Below, piece after piece: positions 1 through 4,947 of a stretch of 5,279 nucleotides of DNA (positions are counted from its first letter, which is position 1; each line of letters opens with the position of its first letter). The stretch covers positions 1 through 5,279 of the forward strand of contig JABHIC010000272.1 of NCBI GenBank assembly GCA_018671205.1. Reading direction: 5' to 3'. Under the pieces are notes generated by a model. That model was not told the DNA's origin. It did not search any database and saw only the letters and a list, made by a program, of their open reading frames with translations. This DNA is from Gammaproteobacteria bacterium (GTDB taxonomy: Bacteria; Pseudomonadota; Gammaproteobacteria; GCF-002020875). Made by a program: the position numbers and the translations under genes.

Positions 1-4
1 CTCA

Positions 5-889
5 ATGAGCCACGCTAATCGCAACACCCTGTTCAAGGAGGAGAGCACCATTCTTGAACACCTCCATCTCGATGGAGAACAGCATATCCTCACCCTGGAG
101 TCACCACAAATCGCTTCCAAGGCCCTTCCGGGTAGCTTTGTCCATGTGGCGTGTGGCCCCCAGTTCACCCTGCGTCGTCCCATCTCCATCATGCGTGCTG
201 ACCCGATTGCTGGAACAGTTGAGCTACTCTACAAAAAGCTCGGCAGCGGAACGACTGCCCTCACCACACGGGAGGCTGGTGACCCTCTCAGCCTGATCGG
301 CCCCATTGGCACCCCCTTTACCCCTCACCCGGAGAGGAGTCGCCCGCTACTGATTGGCGGGGGTGTGGGAATGCCACCAATGATCTTTATTGCCCAGTCG
401 ATCTATCAGAACAGCGCCTACAGTCCACTGGCCATTCTGGGCTCAGAGGTTCCGTTTCCTTTCCGTCCCAGCCCCTCAACAATGGTGATTCCTGGCATCC
501 CGGAGGGGGTAATCGCCACGATGCCTCTGCTGGAGGATTGGGGAATCCCCACCCGGCTCGCCCGCCTACAGGGGTTTCCCGGCACCCATCAGGGCTATGT
601 CACTGATCTGGCTCGCCACTGGCTTGAGGGGCTCAATGAGGAGACACTCAATCAGGTCGAAATCTTCAGTTGTGGCCCCCACCCGATGCTGGAGGCGGTG
701 GCTGCAGTGGCCCGCGACTACAACCTGCCCTGTCAGGTTTCACTGGAGGAGTTTATGGCCTGCGGAGTGGGAGGGTGTGCAGGCTGTGTGGTTCAGGTAG
801 AGACCCCGGAGGGCCCAGCGATGAAACGGGTCTGTGTCGATGGCCCGGTATTCGAGGCCAACACCATTTTTATGGATCGCTGTGGATAA
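5..889 (+). CDS. pyrK: Dihydroorotate dehydrogenase electron-transfer subunit (PyrK type)
   Basis: This 294-aa protein belongs to the ferredoxin-reductase-like PyrK family. It passes electrons from the catalytic dihydroorotate dehydrogenase through a 2Fe-2S cluster and FAD to NAD+, in de novo pyrimidine synthesis in the cytoplasm. An N-terminal flavin-binding barrel carries the FAD motif LRRPIS (56-61). A nucleotide-binding fold follows, with GGGVGMPP (118-125) and SCGPHPML (222-229). The C-terminal cluster motif has Cys253, Cys258, Cys261 and Cys277 (C-x4-C-x2-C-x15-C), with the typical CVDGPVF ending. The length is somewhat above that of Gram-positive PyrK (about 260 aa). The ATG is embedded in ATGA, and the TGA at 6-8 would be the stop of an upstream gene in another frame, so a 4-base overlap with an unseen gene is plausible. 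A more upstream start cannot be excluded. Other family members (NADPH-sulfide or glutamate-synthase-like subunits) are less likely given the Cys motif. Confidence 0.88.
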   Translation: MSHANRNTLFKEESTILEHLHLDGEQHILTLESPQIASKALPGSFVHVACGPQFTLRRPISIMRADPIAGTVELLYKKLGSGTTALTTREAGDPLSLIGPIGTPFTPHPERSRPLLIGGGVGMPPMIFIAQSIYQNSAYSPLAILGSEVPFPFRPSPSTMVIPGIPEGVIATMPLLEDWGIPTRLARLQGFPGTHQGYVTDLARHWLEGLNEETLNQVEIFSCGPHPMLEAVAAVARDYNLPCQVSLEEFMACGVGGCAGCVVQVETPEGPAMKRVCVDGPVFEANTIFMDRCG

Positions 890-970
890 AGAGTACCTCG
901 AAAAGGTAACAGGCACCATTTCCCTCAACAGAGAAACCCTACAGTATTAGCAATGCGATATATACGCACT

Positions 971-1045
971 GTATTGTATTGTATTGTATTGTATTGTATT
1001 GTATTGTATTGTATTGTATTGTATTGTATTGTATTGTATTGTATT
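971..1045. repeat. Pentanucleotide tandem repeat (GTATT)15
   Basis: Fifteen uninterrupted, identical copies of GTATT occupy 75 bp, ending 105 bases before the start codon of the Mms6/MamD-like gene. Perfect arrays of this length in bacteria are typically unstable by slipped-strand mispairing and often act as phase-variation switches. Because it lies outside the downstream gene, any effect would be on promoter strength, spacing to an upstream site or leader structure, not on the reading frame. Each unit also provides weak -10-like (TATTGT) and -35-like (TTGTAT) words. The regulatory role is inferred; the repeat itself is directly visible. Confidence 0.97.
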
Positions 1046-1051
1046 CAAAAG

Positions 1052-1087
1052 GATAACGGGAAACTACTAACAATAATATCCGTTATC
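1052..1087. repeat. 8-bp inverted repeat just downstream of the tandem array
   Basis: GATAACGG (1052-1059) is the exact reverse complement of CCGTTATC (1080-1087), with a 20-base A/T-rich loop between them. No T-run follows, so it is not a standard intrinsic terminator. It could be a DNA operator or an RNA hairpin in a long leader transcript. An 8-bp match at this spacing in AT-rich sequence could also be chance. Confidence 0.5.
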
Positions 1088-1094
1088 GCAACTA

Positions 1095-1123
1095 TTGAGC
1101 AACTGCAATCAATTGATTATTGT
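1095..1123 (+). promoter_or_regulatory. Possible sigma70-type promoter for the magnetosome-type gene pair
   Basis: TTGAGC (1095-1100) and TATTGT (1118-1123) resemble -35 and -10 boxes, each matching the consensus at four of six positions, with an ideal 17-base spacer. Transcription would begin near 1130, giving a leader of about 20 bases that still contains the Shine-Dalgarno site. The boxes are weak and similar words recur in this AT-rich region, so promoters within or before the GTATT array remain possible. Confidence 0.33.
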
Positions 1124-1127
1124 CAGT
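1102..1127. promoter_or_regulatory. Nested dyad overlapping the possible promoter
   Basis: AATCAATTGATT (1107-1118) is a perfect 12-bp palindrome. An alternative, larger dyad pairs ACTGCAAT (1102-1109) with ATTG plus CAGT (1119-1122 and 1124-1127), with one bulged T at 1123. Either would overlap the candidate -10 box, as expected of a repressor operator. The larger dyad is followed by TTTT (1127-1130), so in RNA it could be a weak attenuator-like hairpin. No regulator is encoded in the window to match it with. Confidence 0.4.
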
Positions 1128-1136
1128 TTTCATAAA

Positions 1137-1143
1137 GAGGGGG
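1137..1143 (+). promoter_or_regulatory. Strong Shine-Dalgarno site of the Mms6/MamD-like gene
   Basis: GAGGGGG lies 7 bases before the ATG at 1151. This fixes the start of the 277-aa gene. A TAA at 1133-1135, in the same frame as the gene, rules out an N-terminal extension into the GTATT array. Confidence 0.75.
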
Positions 1144-1150
1144 ATCTAGC

Positions 1151-1984
1151 ATGCAACAGGCCACAACACTAAAAGCGGCTACCACCAAGGCAGGTGCCGT
1201 AAAAGTGGGGACCATGAAGGCCGGAGCGGTCAAGGCAATGGGCGCAGGAACCACACTGAAAGGGGTCACTCTGGGCGCAGGCGTTGATCTCGCCCAATCG
1301 GCAATGATCAGCAAAGATGTGGTCATCGGCAACGGTGCAGAGATTATGGCAAAAGCCAAAATTGGTAAAGGTGTCGTCATTGGTACCGATGCCACCATCC
1401 AGCAGAGTGCAGTGGTTGGAAAAGGTGCCGTGATCGGTCAGGATGTCACCATCCAGAAAGGGGCGATAGTCAAGAGTGGGGCTGTGGTCAAAGATGGCGC
1501 CACAGTGAAGGCCACAGCCACCAAAACGGCAACCGCCAAGATGGGGGCCACCCAAGCGGGAGCGGCCAAGACAGGAGCGGTGAAGAGCGCCGCTACAGCA
1601 AAAATGGCCCCTGCGACCAAAGGGGCAACGGTTGCAATGAACGGGCTTCCCCCCGGAGTTGAAATTGAGGGGCTGCGTAACGGCGCCATTGCGGCCAAAG
1701 CCGGCACCACGAAAGCGGCCGCAGGGGGAGGGGCAAAGGCGATACAGGCCGCAGCAGTTACCTCGACAAAAACTACCACCATAGCCGGCACAGCCACCAC
1801 CTCAGCGGCGGGAAAGACGGCGACTGCAACCCTCTGGAACGGGAAGGGTTTAAGCCTGGGGTTGGGGCTGGGGTTGGGCGTCTGGGGGCCCGTTGCTGTA
1901 GGGCTGATTGGGATCTCTGCCGCCTACGGTTTCTACCGTCACGGCAAGCAGGAAACCTCAACGACAACGGCTACTGAGGCGTAA
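1151..1984 (+). CDS. Mms6/MamD-like magnetosome protein with a left-handed beta-helix domain
   Basis: This 277-aa protein is Ala/Gly/Lys/Thr-rich and has a clear order of parts. Residues 8-32 carry Lys at an exact 5-residue period (K8, K13, K18, K23, K28; KAGAVK twice). Residues 41-124 are fourteen consecutive hexads with Leu, Ile or Val (L41, L47, I53, I59 and so on to V119) at every sixth position, the signature of a left-handed beta-helix of about 4.7 coils. Residues 120-151 return to Lys-led pentads. A low-complexity linker leads to GKGLSLGLGLGLGVWGP (231-247) and a hydrophobic stretch to about 262, then a short polar tail. The (LG)n-x-WGP segment is what I recall from magnetosome proteins Mms6 and MamD, which sit in the magnetosome membrane and influence magnetite crystal growth. 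The acidic iron-binding tail of Mms6 is absent. There is no signal peptide. The gene directly precedes a MamF/MmsF-like gene, which supports the assignment. The hexad domain's function is unknown. Confidence 0.75.
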   Translation: MQQATTLKAATTKAGAVKVGTMKAGAVKAMGAGTTLKGVTLGAGVDLAQSAMISKDVVIGNGAEIMAKAKIGKGVVIGTDATIQQSAVVGKGAVIGQDVTIQKGAIVKSGAVVKDGATVKATATKTATAKMGATQAGAAKTGAVKSAATAKMAPATKGATVAMNGLPPGVEIEGLRNGAIAAKAGTTKAAAGGGAKAIQAAAVTSTKTTTIAGTATTSAAGKTATATLWNGKGLSLGLGLGLGVWGPVAVGLIGISAAYGFYRHGKQETSTTTATEA

Positions 1985-1987
1985 ACG

Positions 1988-2314
1988 GTGACCGTCGAAG
2001 TCCTTGTGATGGATAAGCTCTGGCCCACCCGAGGTAAGGCGGCAATCAGCTATCTGGGTCCTCTGGTTTTTATTCCGCTCTTCTACTTTCGACAAGACAA
2101 GTTTATCCACTTTCATACCCGTCAGGGGTTGGCACTCTGGGTTGTGCTGATTATAGCCATCACCTCGCTGCTGCTGCCCGGATCGGGAAAGTTCCTCTTT
2201 GTCGTATTAAGTGGGATTTATAGCGCCGCTGTGGTTGCCGGATTAATCTCTGCGCTGATCGGCTCGACCTGGCAGATCCCCGTTCTCGGCACACTGGCAA
2301 AACGCTACTTTTAG
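1988..2314 (+). CDS. MamF/MmsF-like magnetosome membrane protein
   Basis: This 108-aa protein has about three hydrophobic segments (roughly 19-34, 48-63 and 68-92). The conserved core SYLGPLVFIPL, then R-x-D-x-F and FHTRQGLALW (42-51), matches the pattern I recall for MamF and MmsF (SYL...F.PL...R.D......FH..QGL..W), a DUF4870/Tic20-like family of about 110-125 aa. In Magnetospirillum, MmsF and MamF lie in the magnetosome membrane and affect magnetite crystal size and shape. The general DUF4870 family is also found in non-magnetotactic bacteria, so the magnetosome role depends partly on the upstream Mms6/MamD-like partner. The GTG at 1988 is preferred: GAGG at 1976-1979 lies 8 bases upstream and only 3 bases separate it from the previous stop, suggesting translational coupling. 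ATG at 2009 is the alternative start. Confidence 0.74.
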   Translation: MTVEVLVMDKLWPTRGKAAISYLGPLVFIPLFYFRQDKFIHFHTRQGLALWVVLIIAITSLLLPGSGKFLFVVLSGIYSAAVVAGLISALIGSTWQIPVLGTLAKRYF

Positions 2315-2325
2315 GGTGCCCTCTG

Positions 2326-4146
2326 CTACTCTTTTGCAGTGGCCGATCGATAGTGGTGAATCTCTTCCAGAAAAGCGGGGCCATACTTCTCCAGCTTCTT
2401 CTCTCCGACCCCATTAATCTCAAGAAACTCCGCTCGATTCTGCGGTAGATGAATGGCCATCTGGGTCAGGGCGGCATCCCCAAAGACCACAAAGGGGGGC
2501 ACCCCCTCCTTCTCCGCCAGGGTTCTGCGCAGTCCGCGCAACTGTTCAAATAGCAGCTCATCCCGCCCCTCAACGGTAGCGGCGGCCATCCGTTTTCGAC
2601 TGCGCTTTCCACTCTCCTTCATACGGGGCTTGGCCAACTCCAGCTGGATCGCCCCTTTCAGCAGTGGACGTGCCTCCGGGGTTAGCTTCAAGACCGAGTA
2701 GTTCGCAATATCCTGAAGCAGAAAACCACGATGAATGAGCTGACGAATCAGGCTCGACCACTCCGCATCACTGCGCTCATGGCCAATCCCATAGGTACTC
2801 AGCTTATTATGGTGCAGCTTACGGATACGCTCATTATCCATCCCGCGCAGCACCTCAATCACATGGCGCATACCAAAACGCTGCCCTACGCGATAGACAC
2901 AAGAGAGCACCTTCTGTGCATCCACCGTCGCATCATAACACTCCGGTGGCTCAGAACAGGTGTCGCAGTTACCACAGCCCTTACCCAGCTCTTCACCAAA
3001 ATAGTTGAGCAGTACCCGGCGGCGACAGGTGAGCGCCTCGGCAAAGGCGATCATACTATTGAGCTTATGAAGCTCGATCCGCTTTTGGGTCTCATTGTCA
3101 CTGTTCTCTACCAAACGACGCGCCATCACCATATCCTGTGCCCCAAACAGCAGCAGTGCCTCGGCAGGCAGCCCATCACGCCCCGCACGTCCGGTCTCCT
3201 GATAGTACCCCTCAATATTCTTCGGTAGATCATAATGGACCACAAAGCGGACATCCGGCTTGTCGATCCCCATTCCGAACGCGACCGTTGCCACCACCAC
3301 ATCCACCTCATCACGCATAAACTGTTCATGTGTCTGCAGCCGTTGTGCCGCCGGCAGCCCCGCGTGGTAGGGGCGTGCAGAGAACCCTGCCAGACGCAAT
3401 TTCTCGGCAACCTCCTCCACCCGCTTGCGGCTCAACGCATAGACAATGCCACGCGTACCCTCCACCCGGCTCAGGAATACGCGCAGCTGGTCAAACGGTT
3501 TACGCTTTTCCAGTGCGCTGTAACGAATATTGGGGCGGTCAAAACCGGTGATATGAATGTTTGGGCTTTTCAGCTGGAGACGGTGAACAATATCCTCACG
3601 GGTCTGTAGGTCGGCAGTGGCGGTCAATGCCACCATCGGAATCTCGGGAAAAAGATCCCGTAACCGCCCCAGCTGGACATATTCAGGGCGAAAATCGTGC
3701 CCCCACTGTGAGACACAGTGGGCCTCATCCACCGCAAAAAGGGAGATCTCTATCTCCTCAAGACGGGCCAGAAACCCCTCTGACATTAACCGTTCCGGGG
3801 CCACATAGAGCATCTTCAGTTCGCCCGCGTGAAAGCGGGCCAGAATCTGTCGTGCCTCTCTCTCCTGGATCGAGGAGTTGTAGTAGGCCGCCTCCACTCC
3901 GTTGGCAACCAGCGCATCCACCTGATCCTTCATCAGCGAGATCAGTGGTGAGACCACAATGGCGGTACCGCTATGTAACAGCGCCGGAAGCTGGTAACAG
4001 AGCGACTTCCCCCCTCCGGTCGGCATCAGCACAAAAGTGTCCTGCCGCGCTACCACATCCTCAATAATCTCCTGCTGATAGGGGCGGAATGTCTGATAAC
4101 CGAATACTGTCTGTAGGGTGTGCAGAGGGGAGGGAGGCATCATCAC
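2326..4146 (-). CDS. recQ: ATP-dependent DNA helicase RecQ
   Basis: This 606-aa protein is a 3'-5' superfamily 2 helicase that unwinds recombination and replication intermediates, usually in the RecF repair pathway. Its length matches E. coli RecQ (609 aa). Visible parts are a Q-motif region (FRPYQQE, 20-26), Walker A TGGGKS (43-48), the DEAH box (140-143) followed by the aromatic-rich loop CVSQWGHDFRPEY (144-156), motif III ALTATA (173-178) and motif VI QETGRAGRDG (316-325). The zinc site has Cys374, Cys391, Cys394 and Cys397. A winged-helix region follows, and a C-terminal HRDC domain at about 530-600. All key residues are present, so it should be active. Three consecutive start codons (GTG 4146, ATG 4143, ATG 4140) make the exact start uncertain, and no clear Shine-Dalgarno site precedes them. 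It converges on the MamF-like gene with an 11-base gap and diverges from yggS. Confidence 0.97.
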   Translation of the reverse strand: MMMPPSPLHTLQTVFGYQTFRPYQQEIIEDVVARQDTFVLMPTGGGKSLCYQLPALLHSGTAIVVSPLISLMKDQVDALVANGVEAAYYNSSIQEREARQILARFHAGELKMLYVAPERLMSEGFLARLEEIEISLFAVDEAHCVSQWGHDFRPEYVQLGRLRDLFPEIPMVALTATADLQTREDIVHRLQLKSPNIHITGFDRPNIRYSALEKRKPFDQLRVFLSRVEGTRGIVYALSRKRVEEVAEKLRLAGFSARPYHAGLPAAQRLQTHEQFMRDEVDVVVATVAFGMGIDKPDVRFVVHYDLPKNIEGYYQETGRAGRDGLPAEALLLFGAQDMVMARRLVENSDNETQKRIELHKLNSMIAFAEALTCRRRVLLNYFGEELGKGCGNCDTCSEPPECYDATVDAQKVLSCVYRVGQRFGMRHVIEVLRGMDNERIRKLHHNKLSTYGIGHERSDAEWSSLIRQLIHRGFLLQDIANYSVLKLTPEARPLLKGAIQLELAKPRMKESGKRSRKRMAAATVEGRDELLFEQLRGLRRTLAEKEGVPPFVVFGDAALTQMAIHLPQNRAEFLEINGVGEKKLEKYGPAFLEEIHHYRSATAKE

Positions 4147-4266
4147 GCTACGTTGTAAGCCAACAGCCTATCGTGCTGCTATCTGAAGGGGGTATCCCCA
4201 TGAGGATTCCGGGATCATAGTACGTACTCATCTCAATCAATGGAGTCAGGTAGTATACTCTACCCT
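4147..4266. promoter_or_regulatory. Divergent recQ-yggS promoter region with two related dyads
   Basis: This 120-base spacer must carry promoters for both genes. It contains TAGTACGTACTC (4218-4229, perfect core palindrome AGTACGTACT) and TAGTATACTC (4251-4260, perfect core AGTATACT). The two share the TAGTA...TACTC pattern and their centres are 32 bp apart, about three helical turns. On the minus strand, TTGATT (4240-4235) and TATGAT (4219-4214) could be a recQ promoter, though the 15-base spacer is short. GGGG/CCCC around TAT (4189-4199) forms a small dyad with no obvious role. Confidence 0.4.
4254..4259 (+). promoter_or_regulatory. Possible -10 box giving a leaderless yggS transcript
   Basis: TATACT matches the sigma70 -10 consensus at five of six positions and ends 7 bases before the ATG at 4267. 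Transcription would then start at or next to that ATG, giving a leaderless mRNA. This fits the absence of a well-placed Shine-Dalgarno site. No good -35 box is seen at the expected distance, and the hexamer may instead be part of a dyad operator. Confidence 0.33.
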
Positions 4267-4947
4267 ATGGCCATTGATGATCAACTTAATCAGGTCCAGC
4301 AGCGCATCAACCATGCATTGATGCACTACGGACACCCCTCTAATCAGGTTGCGCTCCTGGCCGTAAGCAAGACCAAACCCACAGCGATGGTTGAGGCCGC
4401 CTATAGGGCTGGACAGCGTGACTTTGGGGAGAACTATCTACAGGATGCACTGGAGAAGATTGAGGCGCTGCCACTGGAGGGGATTGTCTGGCACTTTATC
4501 GGGGCGATTCAGTCCAATAAGAGCCGTCCCCTTGCGGAGTATTTTGACTGGGTTCACGGGGTGGATCGGTTGAAGATTGCTCGCCGTCTGAGTGAGCAGC
4601 GCCCCGCTGACCGGGCACCGCTTAACCTCTGTATACAGGTCAATAGCAGTGGTGAACCGAACAAGGCGGGGGTCAGCTTTGCGCAGCTGCCCGAGCTGGC
4701 TCAGCAGATCGCCGCGCTGCCCAATATTCGACTACGTGGGCTGATGACACTACCCGCCCCCACCGCCGATTTTGAGCAACAACGCGCCCCCTTCAGGGCA
4801 CTGCGCAAGGCGCTGGAACAGCTTAACCACGAGGGGCTCACGCTCGATACCTTGTCGATGGGAATGTCAGCCGATATGGAGGCGGCCATCGCCGAAGGGG
4901 CAACCATCGTCCGTATCGGCACCGATATCTTTGGCGCGCGCCAGTGA
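4267..4947 (+). CDS. yggS: Pyridoxal-phosphate homeostasis protein, YggS/PROSC family
   Basis: This 226-aa protein is a single-domain TIM-barrel PLP-binding protein with no known catalytic activity that buffers free pyridoxal 5'-phosphate in the cytoplasm. Family motifs in order are AVSKTKP with the PLP-binding Lys35, GENYLQD (54-60), WHFIGAIQSNKSR (75-87), VNSSGEPNKAG (125-135), GLMTLP (158-163), SMGMSADMEAAI (197-208) and VRIGTDIFGAR (215-225). The frame is open from ATG 4240, which would add 9 residues. I chose ATG 4267 because it places the lysine at 35, close to 36 in E. coli YggS, and because the extra residues do not look like family sequence. It overlaps the thiD start by 4 bases. In many relatives it sits beside pilT or proC; here its partner is thiD. 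Confidence 0.95.
   Translation: MAIDDQLNQVQQRINHALMHYGHPSNQVALLAVSKTKPTAMVEAAYRAGQRDFGENYLQDALEKIEALPLEGIVWHFIGAIQSNKSRPLAEYFDWVHGVDRLKIARRLSEQRPADRAPLNLCIQVNSSGEPNKAGVSFAQLPELAQQIAALPNIRLRGLMTLPAPTADFEQQRAPFRALRKALEQLNHEGLTLDTLSMGMSADMEAAIAEGATIVRIGTDIFGARQ

Larger units (their letters stand above)
890..1150. other. AT-rich intergenic region upstream of the magnetosome-type genes
   Basis: This 261-base stretch lies between the PyrK gene and the Mms6/MamD-like gene. The first 80 bases show no convincing terminator or gene. The rest contains the GTATT tandem array, an inverted repeat, a 12-bp palindrome, a possible promoter and a Shine-Dalgarno site, each listed separately. It is visibly richer in A and T than the flanking genes. 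A 60-codon open frame (953-1135) spans the array, but I do not consider it a supported gene. Confidence 0.7.

Noticed and set aside
971..1045. CRISPR-like repeat array
   Set aside because: The units are 5 bp, contiguous and identical with no spacers, so this is a simple microsatellite.
953..1135. 60-aa open frame across the GTATT array
   Set aside because: No ribosome binding site, most of its length is the microsatellite, which is open in every frame by composition alone, and the remainder resembles no known protein. Kept as a low-interest finding, not as a gene.
1169..1800. Minus-strand open frames opposite the Mms6/MamD-like gene
   Set aside because: Long antisense frames are expected from GC-rich, repetitive Ala/Gly/Thr codons; the plus frame has a strong Shine-Dalgarno site and a coherent domain structure.
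1151..1984. Acyltransferase or carbonic-anhydrase function from the hexapeptide repeats
   Set aside because: The hexads lack the catalytic His residues and C-terminal domains of those enzymes, and the protein ends in an (LG)n membrane segment; the solenoid is more likely structural.
2313..2322. AGGGTGCCCT dyad as a terminator between the MamF-like gene and recQ
   Set aside because: The stem is only 3 bp with a 4-base loop and there is no T-run on either strand, so no terminator is supported in the 11-base convergent gap.
2731..4067. Plus-strand open frames opposite recQ (for example 2731-3228 and 3561-4067)
   Set aside because: recQ is complete with all helicase motifs on the minus strand and the opposite frames show no recognisable protein features.
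4240..4266. Upstream ATG at 4240 as the yggS start
   Set aside because: It has no Shine-Dalgarno site, adds nine residues unlike the family, shifts the PLP lysine from the usual position and covers the likely promoter dyad.
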